Source: an uncultured Dehalococcoidia bacterium
GTDB lineage: Bacteria; Chloroflexota; Dehalococcoidia; Lucifugimonadales; CAJWER01
Direction of reading: 5' to 3'
Length of the DNA: 64,000 bases
Assembly: GCA_958296115.1 (NCBI GenBank)
Contig: OY282442.1
Span: 2,834,943 to 2,898,942, forward strand
A program made the translations under genes and the position numbers. Positions 51,691 to 59,695 of the stretch are shown here, piece after piece. Every line of letters begins with the position of its first letter. The first letter of the stretch is position 1. The notes under the pieces were generated by a model, which did not search any database, had not been told where the DNA came from, and worked only from the letters and a program-made list of their open reading frames with translations.

Positions 51691-52161
51691 ATGAGAGTTA
51701 CCGAGGCTGCCATCAGCGCGTGCGTATTCACCCTGCACGTCCACTCCACGACGGAGCCTGAGTTCATCGACATAACGCCTGACGTTGAGGGGTACATCAG
51801 CAGGTCCGGCATCCGCAACGGCTTCTGCCTCGTCTTCTCGCGGCACACCACGGCGGCGGTGACCATCCAGGAGAACGAGCCGCTCCTGCTTCAAGACCTG
51901 TGCGAGCTGCTGGAGCGCTTCTCGCCGAGGAGAGCCAGCTACAGGCACAATGATTTCGCGGTGCGCACCGTGCATATGCACGAGGACGAGTGCCCGAACG
52001 GCCACTCACACTGCCGCCACGTAACGCTGGGGTCGAGCGAGACGATTCCCATCATAGACGGCGAGCTGGCGCTGGGCAGGTGGCAGAGGATCTTCATGGT
52101 CGAGCTGGACGAGGAGTCGGACAAACCGCGCGAGATACTCGTCCAGGTCATGGGGGCCTGA
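51691..52161 (+). CDS. YjbQ/UPF0047 family protein
   Basis: A 156-residue UPF0047 protein. SRHTTAAVTIQENEPLLL, the YRHNDF segment, NGHSHCRHVTLGSSETIPI and GRWQRIFMVELDEES are the family signature, including three conserved His that probably bind metal. Family members can show low thiamine phosphate synthase activity in E. coli assays, but the physiological role is unclear. GAGAGG lies six bases before the ATG. It sits between shc and the squalene/phytoene synthase, probably on the same transcript, without an evident link to hopanoids. Confidence 0.92.
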   Translation: MRVTEAAISACVFTLHVHSTTEPEFIDITPDVEGYISRSGIRNGFCLVFSRHTTAAVTIQENEPLLLQDLCELLERFSPRRASYRHNDFAVRTVHMHEDECPNGHSHCRHVTLGSSETIPIIDGELALGRWQRIFMVELDEESDKPREILVQVMGA

Positions 52162-52240
52162 CAGGGAATCGTCCAGCCCGTCCACATATGAAATCGGGGG
52201 CGGCTTCACCGAGCCGCCACGCCCATAGGTCCAACCGCGC

Positions 52241-53116
52241 ATGGAGACAGAGCTCAGAGCCTCCTACGACCACTGCGAGCGGATCGCCAGGACTGAGGCG
52301 AGGAACTTCTACTACGCCTTCAGGACGCTTCCCCCGCGCAAGCGGCGGGCCATATACGCGGCCTACGCCTTCTGCCGCCTCTGCGACGACATAGCGGATG
52401 GAGACCTCCCGGAGGGCGAGAAACGGCGCCTCCTCAGGGAGGCCAGGGACAAGCTGGCGCCGGACAGCGTCCCGGCATACGACCCCGTCTTCACGGCGCT
52501 TCACGACACCGTCCGGGTCCATGGGATACCTATCCGCTACCTAGAGCAGGTGGTGGAGGGCATCGAGATGGACCTGACGCGCGCGCGGTACGAGACCTTC
52601 GAGGAGCTGAGGCGCTACTGCTACCGCGTCGCGTCGGTCGTCGGGCTGGTCTCTATCGAGATATTCGAGTACACGGACGCGAGGGCGCGGGAGTACGCAG
52701 TGGCCTTGGGCCTGGCGATGCAGCTCACGAACATACTCCGCGACGTGTCCGAGGATGCCCGCAGGGGGCGCATATACATACCGCTGGACGAGATGAGGAG
52801 GTTCGGATATACGGAGCGGGATCTGGAACGGGGCGTGATGAACGAGCCGTTCCGCAAGCTGATGCGCTACCAGGCGGCGCGCGCCCGGGGCTACTTCGAC
52901 TGCGGTCGGCAGCTCATGCCGCTCATCTCGGCGGACTCTCGCGCCTGCCCCGCCGCGCTGCACGGAGTGTACGGCGCGGTCCTCGACCGGATCGAGGCAT
53001 CGGGGTTCGACGTGTACAGCCGCCGGATAGGCATTCCCACTCATGAGAAGCTGCTCCTGATGGCGAGGCTCTGGGCGGCGAACGTCCTCTCCTCGGCCTT
53101 CGCCTCGAGACGTTAG
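52241..53116 (+). CDS. hpnD: Squalene/phytoene synthase family protein (HpnD-like presqualene diphosphate synthase)
   Basis: A 291-residue head-to-head prenyl synthase. The two Asp-rich metal motifs are CRLCDDIAD (first) and LTNILRDVSED (second), and RGRIYIPLDEMRRFGYT follows, as in HpnD and CrtB. Its place in the shc operon points to squalene precursor synthesis. The classic HpnCDE route needs HpnC and HpnE as well; neither is in this window, so they are elsewhere or this enzyme does more than one step. No clear Shine-Dalgarno precedes the ATG. The HpnD symbol is a family-level assignment. Confidence 0.82.
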   Translation: METELRASYDHCERIARTEARNFYYAFRTLPPRKRRAIYAAYAFCRLCDDIADGDLPEGEKRRLLREARDKLAPDSVPAYDPVFTALHDTVRVHGIPIRYLEQVVEGIEMDLTRARYETFEELRRYCYRVASVVGLVSIEIFEYTDARAREYAVALGLAMQLTNILRDVSEDARRGRIYIPLDEMRRFGYTERDLERGVMNEPFRKLMRYQAARARGYFDCGRQLMPLISADSRACPAALHGVYGAVLDRIEASGFDVYSRRIGIPTHEKLLLMARLWAANVLSSAFASRR

Positions 53117-53141
53117 GGCCGGTGGAAGTCGGACCGACTCG

Positions 53142-54149
53142 ATGACCAAAGCGCGCGGCAGACCCCACGCTCTGATACTTGCGCCTTTCACGGGGGAAGG
53201 GCTGCGGCTCTTGGGCAGCCGGTTCGAGGTTACTTACGAGAGCTGGATGGAGACGGGGCGGCTGCGCGACCCGGACGAGCTCGCGGCAAAGTTGAACGAG
53301 GACGGGACATCGGTACTGGTCATAGAGCTGGACTTCGTATTCGAGGAGGTATTCGAGGCGGCGCCGGCGCTGAGGCTCGTGGGGATATGCAGGTCGGCGA
53401 CTAACCACGTGGACCTGGACGCCGCCACCGCCAACGGCGTGGCGGTGGTCAACACCCCGGGGAGGAACGCCCAGGCGGTCGCCGAGCACGCCCTCGGTCT
53501 CATGCTCGCCTTGGCGAGGCGCATCCCGGAGAGCCACAGCTACGTCGTCGGCGGCCGCTGGGTGAACCCTGTTGGGCCCTACGTCGAGCTGAGGGGTGTC
53601 GAGCTTGCGGGCAAGACCCTGGGCATCGTAGGACTCGGCGCAGTGGGGCGGCGCGTGGCGGAGCTGGGGAGAGCGGTGGGCATGAGGCCCGTCGGCTACG
53701 ACCCACACGCGGCGAGCGGGCCCTTGGCGGCGCCCTTGACCGACCTGGACAATCTGCTGTCGCGCTCGGACTTTGTGTCCATTCACGCGCCGCTGACCCG
53801 CGAGACCGAGGGGATGCTCGATTCGCGCCGTCTCGCGCTGATGAAACCCACCGCGTACTTGGTGAACCTTTCGGACCCCGGCATCGTGGACCGGGACGCG
53901 CTGGCGGGCGCGCTCACGGGCGGAGGGATCGCGGGCGCGGCTCTGGACGTCTTCGAGACGCACCCTATCATCCCAGACCATCCCCTGCTGGGACTGGAGA
54001 ACGTGGTCCTGACGCCGCACCTGGGCGGCGCGACGGACGAGACGATAGAGCGGCATTCGCGGATGATGGCGGAGGACGTCGGGCGATTCCTGGAGGGCGA
54101 GACGCCCAGGAACCTGGTCAACCCAGCGGTCTGGTCGAGGCTGCGATGA
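53142..54149 (+). CDS. D-2-hydroxyacid dehydrogenase family protein lacking the catalytic Arg
   Basis: A 335-residue protein of the phosphoglycerate dehydrogenase-like family. It has the GLGAVG cofactor loop (164-169), a Glu in DVFETHP (271) and a His in TPHLGG (292). The position of the catalytic Arg (normally N-x-x-R-G) reads NLSDPGIVD, with Asp at 244, so the substrate-carboxylate Arg is missing. The codon is clearly GAC in the sequence. Either the enzyme uses a different residue or has a different substrate or role. It overlaps the class II aldolase gene by four bases (ATGA), so the two probably form a small pathway. Confidence 0.85.
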   Translation: MTKARGRPHALILAPFTGEGLRLLGSRFEVTYESWMETGRLRDPDELAAKLNEDGTSVLVIELDFVFEEVFEAAPALRLVGICRSATNHVDLDAATANGVAVVNTPGRNAQAVAEHALGLMLALARRIPESHSYVVGGRWVNPVGPYVELRGVELAGKTLGIVGLGAVGRRVAELGRAVGMRPVGYDPHAASGPLAAPLTDLDNLLSRSDFVSIHAPLTRETEGMLDSRRLALMKPTAYLVNLSDPGIVDRDALAGALTGGGIAGAALDVFETHPIIPDHPLLGLENVVLTPHLGGATDETIERHSRMMAEDVGRFLEGETPRNLVNPAVWSRLR

Positions 54150-54820
54150 GCGCTGCGCTGGCGGCCGCAAACGCGGCTAAGCGGGAGGTCGCCGAGACCG
54201 CGCGGAAGGCATGGGAGCTCGGGCTCGTTCGGGGCGCCAGCGGCAACGTGAGCGCCCGCGTGGGGGTCGGCGGCGGCTTCTTCGCCATCACGCCGATGGG
54301 GAGGAGATGCGAGGGGCTGACGGAGGAGGATATAGTCGTCGTGGACCGCGGCCTGGAGCCCGTCGAGGGCAACGCCGCGCCGTCGTCCGAGTCGCTGATG
54401 CACGCGGCGATATACGAGCGGCGCCCGGACGTGGGCGGAATAGTTCATACCCACGCGGCGTATTCGAGCGCGGCGGCGGCGGCCGGCGTGGACATCCCGC
54501 CCATCGTGGACGAGATGGCGGCGGCGCTTGGGGGCGCGGTCAGGGTGTCCGAGTACGCTCCTCCGGCGTCGGAGGCGCTGGCCGAGCGCGTATGCGCGGC
54601 GCTGGGCGGACGGAACGCGGCCATCATCCGCAATCACGGAGCCGTGGCGGTGGGAGCCAGCCCGCTCTTGGCGCTGGATGCGGCGGCGATGACCGAACGC
54701 GCGGCGAAGATATTCGTCCTAGCGTCTATCCTGGGGCCGGTGGGACGCCTGCCAGACGACGTGGTCGAGGCGGAGACGGCCATATTCGAGATGAGAAAGG
54801 GACTGGCCGGGGGTGGCTGA
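54146..54820 (+). CDS. Class II aldolase/adducin family protein
   Basis: A 224-residue zinc aldolase of the L-fuculose-1-phosphate/ribulose-5-phosphate epimerase group. The GLVRGASGNVSAR start block, SSESLMHAAIY, the metal-binding HTHAAYSSA, and IIRNHGAVAVG (third His) are present. ATG overlaps the upstream dehydrogenase stop. Likely it cleaves or epimerises a phosphorylated sugar acid or aldehyde product of the partner dehydrogenase. The 170 bases after it contain no gene except the 3' end of a minus-strand membrane gene. Confidence 0.88.
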   Translation: MSAALAAANAAKREVAETARKAWELGLVRGASGNVSARVGVGGGFFAITPMGRRCEGLTEEDIVVVDRGLEPVEGNAAPSSESLMHAAIYERRPDVGGIVHTHAAYSSAAAAAGVDIPPIVDEMAAALGGAVRVSEYAPPASEALAERVCAALGGRNAAIIRNHGAVAVGASPLLALDAAAMTERAAKIFVLASILGPVGRLPDDVVEAETAIFEMRKGLAGGG

Positions 54821-54976
54821 GGACGGCAGCCGCCCAGCTGCCAGTATCATGACGACGAACGCCGTGGGCGTATGGGGATGGACATCTACCGCCTCGACAG
54901 CGTGGACAGCCGCTCGTAGAGGTCCTGCGGGTCAGCGGCGCCGTCCCGCGCGCCGAAGGCGTGTCTACGGCGAAAG

Positions 54977-55026
54977 GTACGCATACGTTATTACCCAGGC
55001 GGAGCGTACGCATACGTTATTACCCA
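54977..55026. repeat. Pair of perfect 21-bp direct repeats
   Basis: Positions 54977-54997 and 55006-55026 are identical (GTACGCATACGTTATTACCCA), 29 bases apart. They fall at the 3' end of the minus-strand membrane gene at 54991-55614, so the duplication repeats its last codons and could have added or moved the stop. Confidence 0.85.
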
Positions 55027-55614
55027 TACCAATGGGAACGCCATGACCGATGTGAGGAGCAGCCCAAAGGGGTATATGTACACTCTGCCAGGCAGAACCT
55101 CCCGGGGAGCGTCTCCCGACTTCATGCGATGCTCTGCATGAGCGCGGCGCAACGCCAGAACGGAAGCGGTCCATGTGAGGAGGTTGAGCGCCACGACGAC
55201 GAACATTATGACAGCCAGTCCTATGGCCTTCTCCCACCCATATCTCTCCAAGCCGTAGGCGTCGAACAGATAGAGCTCGGTGAAGTAAAAGACGGCATAA
55301 CCCCCTATCAGCGCAAGCCAGCACGCGTATATCAACACGTAGGAGGCGCGAATGAGAACGGATGGAGGGTTCCGTCCGAGCATCCGCGCCACGAGATATA
55401 TCCATGGAAGGAAGAACAGCGCCGAGTAGCCCGCGCCGGCTCCCACGTAGCTACCTACCTCCAAGCCCTTGGCGCGAGCGATGCGTCCGCATATGAGCGC
55501 TGCGAACGGCGTCCACAACACACCAAATATCAACAAGCACACCATAGGAACGAGTGTGCCAGCGCCAATTATATCGATAATTGCATCGAAAATGTCGGTA
55601 TAGGAGATACTCAT
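54991..55614 (-). CDS. Hypothetical multi-pass membrane protein
   Basis: A 207-residue protein with about five hydrophobic helices: near residues 16-40, 58-78, 85-110, 133-155 and a last one at 178-203. Charged loops (for example CGRIARAKGLEVG) lie between. GAGGAG lies nine bases before the ATG at 55614. The C-terminal Val-Ile-Thr-Tyr-Ala-Tyr segment lies in the 21-bp repeat pair. Family unknown. It is the last gene of a lower-GC minus-strand cluster of membrane proteins that continues up to 58219. Confidence 0.6.
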   Translation of the reverse strand: MSISYTDIFDAIIDIIGAGTLVPMVCLLIFGVLWTPFAALICGRIARAKGLEVGSYVGAGAGYSALFFLPWIYLVARMLGRNPPSVLIRASYVLIYACWLALIGGYAVFYFTELYLFDAYGLERYGWEKAIGLAVIMFVVVALNLLTWTASVLALRRAHAEHRMKSGDAPREVLPGRVYIYPFGLLLTSVMAFPLVWVITYAYAPPG

Positions 55615-55627
55615 CAGCGCCTGCTCC

Positions 55628-55721
55628 TCATTCGTATCTTATGTAGAACTCTTGTGCGGGATAGTAGTGGTCACCCCAACCCGACCAGGGTGAGGAAGAC
55701 CCGTCTCAATGCTTCGTTCAT
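55628..55721 (-). pseudogene. Remnant tiny ORF, homologue of the 46-residue protein
   Basis: ATG at 55721 begins MNEALRRVFLTLVGLG and stops at 55671. The start resembles MTEALRRPIVPLAAVG of the small gene at 56735-56875, with the same bases CATTGAGACGG. A shifted frame continues to a stop at 55628, just before the ribosome site of the next membrane gene. One frameshift near the GGTTGGGG run would link them. I read this as a decayed small gene, but a real 16-residue leader peptide is possible. Confidence 0.4.
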
Positions 55722-55745
55722 CTCGCGCCCCCGTGTCCTGAAGCT

Positions 55746-56738
55746 CTACCCATCAGTCCACCATCCCTCCGGCATTGTCTCACATGTGAGCGGCAATCTC
55801 CACCACGCGCTCAGATCCAGCACGAAGTATCCTCCGTCATTCTTGTAAATGCGATAACCTATATCATAGCGTTCTACACAACTCTCTTGTAGAAATCTCT
55901 CGGCGGCTGCGTGTTCTTCCCCTGTGAACGAGTCAAGTCCATTGTCCATTACCCACACCCAAAACCACCCCACGACGATAATGATTGAGCACAGTCCGAC
56001 TGCGGAGACTGCAATGTTGCGATAGGGATATTTCATCATGCTTATCAGCGCTGCGCCCGGCATAATACCTATGGCAAGAATGACGAGGGCAAGATCTGTT
56101 ATCGCAGCGATAAGGCCAAAAGACCACACAACACCGGCAATCGCTATCGTCGCAACCGAAATACCCAGAAGCACAACGTTCAGGAATCGTTTGCCAAAAC
56201 TGCGCCGGAAGACTCGCAAGATTATATACCCAATGAACAGAGGGATTGCAAGCGCTTGCAACGCCACTATCAACAAGACCACATACTCAAATGGACTGTA
56301 TGACGCAAGCGCCCACAGCCAGAACCATGCGGTTACGTTCAGAGGGATAACCACGAGTATCAAGTATATTATTGCATCGACATCCGCGAGCGTAATTGCT
56401 CCAATTAGAGTCAACACAAATGGCAATATCACCACAGTAATAATCAAAGCCCAGGTCCAGTCGGCAATGAATAATACGGTTGCGATAAGCAGTGGCGCCA
56501 TCAGGAGTAGGCGTGTGTACTTCACCATGCTACGGGTTACAGGCCTAGTCACCCCCGCGAAGCCGACCATACCCCCCCATGCCAACAAAGTGAGGAACAA
56601 GAACCAGCCAAATATCCATTCATATGGTATTGGAACAAAGTCAAAATAGGCTAATCCCATCTCTGTTATCAGAAGCAGAGATAGCATCGCCAAGGTAAGA
56701 TAGGGATGCTTCGCTAGGATGGAGTAAGCATGTTTCAT
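55746..56738 (-). CDS. Hypothetical multi-pass membrane protein, paralogue 1
   Basis: A 330-residue protein with about eight hydrophobic helices and a soluble C-terminal domain of about 60 residues after the last helix. It shares with the next gene upstream (56907-57974) the N-terminal YLTLAMLSLLLITEMGLAYF-like segment, a YPYRNI block, a DSFTGEEHAAAE segment and a WWRLPLTC end. These define a family I do not recognise. The base composition is lower in G+C than the chromosome around it. ATG 56738 overlaps the stop of the 46-residue gene. Function unknown; the C-terminal domain probably faces outward (inference). Confidence 0.65.
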   Translation of the reverse strand: MKHAYSILAKHPYLTLAMLSLLLITEMGLAYFDFVPIPYEWIFGWFLFLTLLAWGGMVGFAGVTRPVTRSMVKYTRLLLMAPLLIATVLFIADWTWALIITVVILPFVLTLIGAITLADVDAIIYLILVVIPLNVTAWFWLWALASYSPFEYVVLLIVALQALAIPLFIGYIILRVFRRSFGKRFLNVVLLGISVATIAIAGVVWSFGLIAAITDLALVILAIGIMPGAALISMMKYPYRNIAVSAVGLCSIIIVVGWFWVWVMDNGLDSFTGEEHAAAERFLQESCVERYDIGYRIYKNDGGYFVLDLSAWWRLPLTCETMPEGWWTDG

Positions 56739-56875
56739 CGGGCTATTGATCCGTCGGCGTCGAGATCTGTATCAGTAGCAGGCGCGGGCAGGATGCTCCA
56801 GACTGCGGCGAACGTCAGCGCCAGCAGTCCGACCGCTGCCAGGGGGACGATTGGCCGTCTCAATGCTTCAGTCAT
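56735..56875 (-). CDS. Small single-helix membrane protein (46 residues)
   Basis: The sequence MTEALRRPIVPLAAVGLLAL opens a protein with one hydrophobic helix (about 9-30) and an acidic tail (TDTDLDADGS). AGGGAG lies eight bases before the ATG at 56875. The TGA overlaps the ATG of the next gene, implying coupled translation. A related but broken version precedes the membrane gene at 55614. The helix, tight overlap and ribosome site make it a real small protein candidate. Confidence 0.6.
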   Translation of the reverse strand: MTEALRRPIVPLAAVGLLALTFAAVWSILPAPATDTDLDADGSIAR

Positions 56876-56906
56876 TTTCGTGTCTCCCTAAATCCCCTTT
56901 AGAGTT

Positions 56907-57974
56907 CTAGTCTATCCCCCTAGGCAGTAGATAGCAAGAGATCGGGATTCTCCACCATGTGTAGTACTTCACTATGAAACGGCCGTTGTCGTCCTTGACA
57001 ACACGATACCCTGGAGAAACCCTGTTGCCACAATGCGTCCGGTACCGGTATAGGGCTTGATCGGCAGCTACGCGCTCCTCGCCTGTGAACGCGTCGACGC
57101 CATTTTCCATTGTCTCTACCCAATACCACCCTATCCCTACAATCATTACCCACAACCAGAGCCCTGAAACTACAATGTTTCGATAGGGATACCTTATCGT
57201 GCCGATCAGTATCGCCAAGAGTTTGAAGACCGCGCCAGCCGCGAGTAGTGTCAGAAAAACTAGGACAACCACGAAGCCCAACGATACTGAAGTAGAGGGG
57301 AAAATCAATCCAGCGAAAATCAATCCAGCATAAAAGAGCGCAAGACCTACCCACGGTATTACAAGAGCGCATAGTGCAACCACGATGTACAGCTTAGGCG
57401 TCCGAGGTTTGGCAGACAACACCGTCCGAAACGCAACTATTCCAATCAATAGGGACACCCCTAGCCAGCACGACAAGAGGGCAACCGGCCAAAATATCCA
57501 TGCGATCAAACCGGCCGAAAGAAACCCAACAGACGCCGCTGCAAACAGTGGCAAGACCACTAGGATCAAGTACGACTTCGCACTATTGTTTGGAGGCGCA
57601 ATCGCTCCGACTAGACCAGATGCGCCCAGCCACATCAATGGGTTAAGCATGAAGATCAATATAAATGAGGATTCATTCGTTATTCTGAATACTAATGCCA
57701 GCCCGATCGCTGCGAGTATAACCAGTAGAGAAGTCGCCAGTATTCGATACGCATATTTCATTGCTCTGTGGCTTATGGGCGCTTTGACACCGATGCGAAT
57801 GGCCATATATACCCAGGTCAATACCGTAAGAAACAAAAGCCAACCCAGTACCCACTCATGTTCGATTGGAACAAGATCAACAAGAGCCAGCGCCATCTCA
57901 GCGATGACGAGCAGAGAGGTAGTCGCTAGGGCGAGGTAGGGACGCCTGGTCAAGATAGAGTAAATGTATCCCAT
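56907..57974 (-). CDS. Hypothetical multi-pass membrane protein, paralogue 2
   Basis: A 355-residue homologue of 55746-56738, with about nine hydrophobic helices and a C-terminal soluble part. Shared blocks are EWVLGWLLFLTVLTW (compare EWIFGWFLFLTLLAW), YPYRNIVVSG, DAFTGEERVAAD and a WWRIPISC end. ATG 57974 is chosen because the upstream part of the same frame has no membrane or start features. Its start lies inside the end of the 58219 gene (25-base overlap). Base composition is lower in G+C, as for the rest of the cluster. Function unknown. Confidence 0.65.
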   Translation of the reverse strand: MGYIYSILTRRPYLALATTSLLVIAEMALALVDLVPIEHEWVLGWLLFLTVLTWVYMAIRIGVKAPISHRAMKYAYRILATSLLVILAAIGLALVFRITNESSFILIFMLNPLMWLGASGLVGAIAPPNNSAKSYLILVVLPLFAAASVGFLSAGLIAWIFWPVALLSCWLGVSLLIGIVAFRTVLSAKPRTPKLYIVVALCALVIPWVGLALFYAGLIFAGLIFPSTSVSLGFVVVLVFLTLLAAGAVFKLLAILIGTIRYPYRNIVVSGLWLWVMIVGIGWYWVETMENGVDAFTGEERVAADQALYRYRTHCGNRVSPGYRVVKDDNGRFIVKYYTWWRIPISCYLLPRGID

Positions 57975-58219
57975 TGCGCTATGGCCTCGAGTATTGTACG
58001 TAGCTCGGAGTACCGTAAGCTCAGATACAGCCCGCCCGACCCGTGCGGCGCAGTCATGTAGAGGTCGGGGCCGACCCATGCGATGCCCGCTGTGGGGGCT
58101 GGCGCTGGCGTCGCCGTTGGGGTGGGCGTGGGTGTTGGCGTCGGAGTCGGCGCGGGCGCGTCGTTGACCCTGATTCTGACGCTGCCCGTCAAGTGGCTGG
58201 CATAGCTGAACTTGGTCAT
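57950..58219 (-). CDS. Small hypothetical protein with a Pro-Thr repeat linker
   Basis: An 89-residue protein. After an 18-residue start (MTKFSYASHLTGSVRIRV) comes a linker of alternating Pro and Thr (about 23-45) and a C-terminal domain with GIAWVGPDLYMTAPHGSG. AAGGGG precedes the ATG at 58219. Such PT linkers usually join exported domains, but no clear signal peptide is seen. It is the first gene of the low-GC cluster and overlaps the membrane gene downstream by 25 bases. No family recognised. Confidence 0.5.
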   Translation of the reverse strand: MTKFSYASHLTGSVRIRVNDAPAPTPTPTPTPTPTATPAPAPTAGIAWVGPDLYMTAPHGSGGLYLSLRYSELRTILEAIAQWDTFTLS

Positions 58220-58374
58220 CACCCCTTCTCGCGCCCCAGCGCCTGAGTCAGGGCAATCTTGTATCACGTCCACAATGCCGCGTCAAACTGCTGAATCGCG
58301 CTTGGGCGCGTGTGTCGCTGGTGGAGGTGTTTGTTATAGACTTGGGCGGCAGATTCATTCAATCGAGGTTTGAC

Positions 58375-58746
58375 ATGGTTTCCGTACCTGGGTTCCTGCT
58401 TCGGCGTCTATACGTGAAGGGCAGCCTGAAGAACGACGCGGGCGGCTTCGAGTTCCAGCTGGTGAACAGCCTGGGCGCTGGCTACGCTCACAAGGTGTGG
58501 CCGCTGAAGCTCGATGGCAAGGAGATACCTGCCGAGCGGAGTTACTTCATACTCGACGGCAAGGAGACTCCGTTCAGCGCCGTATCCGAAGAGAGCGCGT
58601 TCACCTTGGCCATGAACAAGGCTATCACCGTTTGGAGCGACGGCGTGGCCTTGGCGCAAGGGCCTCACACGGTAGAGATGGGGTTCGACGTGCCGGGGCT
58701 GGGCAGCGTGAGGTTCGACTTCACCGACGAGGTTGCGGATGGGTGA
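58375..58746 (+). CDS. Conserved-looking hypothetical protein
   Basis: A protein of about 123 residues, from ATG 58375 with GAGG six bases before it; an in-frame start at 58312 is possible. The sequence MVSVPGFLLRRLYVKGSLKN and a later VWSDGVALAQGPHTVEMGFD segment suggest a small beta-rich soluble domain. No signal peptide, membrane helix or named motif is visible. It overlaps the SDR epimerase start by eight bases, so the two are probably co-translated. I cannot assign a function. Confidence 0.65.
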   Translation: MVSVPGFLLRRLYVKGSLKNDAGGFEFQLVNSLGAGYAHKVWPLKLDGKEIPAERSYFILDGKETPFSAVSEESAFTLAMNKAITVWSDGVALAQGPHTVEMGFDVPGLGSVRFDFTDEVADG

Positions 58747-59695
58747 CGGCCCGCGCCGAATAGCAGTTACGGGGGCGGCCGGATACGTCGGGGCGATGCT
58801 GATACGCCGCCTGGTCGAGCGCGGGGAGGTCGACGCGGTTCTCGCGATAGACGTGAGGGAGCCGCGCGGGGGTTTCGGCGAGCGCGTGAGATTCGTGCGC
58901 CAGGACGTGTCGGAGCCGTTCCCGCGGTTGTTCGCCGAGCGCGGGGTGGATACGGTGGTGCACTTGGCCTACGCGCTGCGGCAGGGGCGGAGCCGTGAGG
59001 CGAACCGGCGGGTGAACGTGGGGGGCGCTCGGAACGTGCTGGATGCCTGCGTCGAGGGCGGCGTCAGCCGCATCGTGTATCTGAGCAGCACGAGCGTGTA
59101 CGGGCCGCGCCCGGACAACCCGGAGCTGTTGACGGAGGATATGCCGGCCCGGCCCATTGCGGGGTTCCAGTACAGCGAGGACAAGCTGCGGACGGAGAGG
59201 CTGATCGAGGGCTTCGCGTCGGCTTCGCCCCGCGTGAAGGCGTGCATCCTGCGATGCTGCCCCATCATGGGCGCGAACGCGGACAACTTCATTGCCCGCG
59301 CGCTCGACAAGCCGTTTCTCGTGGGCGTCTGGGGCGCGAATCCGCCGATGCAGCTCATCCACGAAGACGACCTCGCCCGCTGCATGTCGCTGGCGGTCCT
59401 GGGCGACATGGAGGGAGTGTACAACGTGGCTGGCGTCGGCTCGATAGGCTGGCGCGAGATGGCGGCGGCCCTGGACCGCCGCGTCGTCTCACTGCCGGGG
59501 TGGCTGCTCTATCCTGCCACGCAGATCGCGTGGCTTCTCCGGCTCCAATCGGACTCGCCGGCGGCCGGGCTGGACTTCATCCGGTATCGCTGGACGGCGG
59601 ACACGGAGCGTATCGAGCGTGAGCTGGGCTTTGCGCCGCGCCACTCGTCGAGAGAGGCTTGGGAGGCTTACGCCCGCAGGGAGGACATGCGATGA
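58739..59695 (+). CDS. NAD-dependent epimerase/dehydratase (extended SDR)
   Basis: A 318-residue extended short-chain dehydrogenase. The TGAAGYVGAMLIRRL cofactor loop, a DVREP segment, VVHLAY and a YSEDK active-site pair (Y-x3-K) are present. ATG 58739 has GAGG upstream. It could epimerise or reduce a nucleotide sugar or other substrate. HpnA, a hopanoid-associated sugar epimerase, belongs to this superfamily, but nothing specific ties this gene to the hopanoid operon five kilobases upstream. Its stop overlaps the nucleoside hydrolase start. Confidence 0.85.
   Translation: MGDGPRRIAVTGAAGYVGAMLIRRLVERGEVDAVLAIDVREPRGGFGERVRFVRQDVSEPFPRLFAERGVDTVVHLAYALRQGRSREANRRVNVGGARNVLDACVEGGVSRIVYLSSTSVYGPRPDNPELLTEDMPARPIAGFQYSEDKLRTERLIEGFASASPRVKACILRCCPIMGANADNFIARALDKPFLVGVWGANPPMQLIHEDDLARCMSLAVLGDMEGVYNVAGVGSIGWREMAAALDRRVVSLPGWLLYPATQIAWLLRLQSDSPAAGLDFIRYRWTADTERIERELGFAPRHSSREAWEAYARREDMR

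Noticed and set aside
58739-59695. Hopanoid epimerase HpnA
   Set aside because: The SDR fold fits, but no specific residue pattern or operon link supports hpnA over other epimerases.
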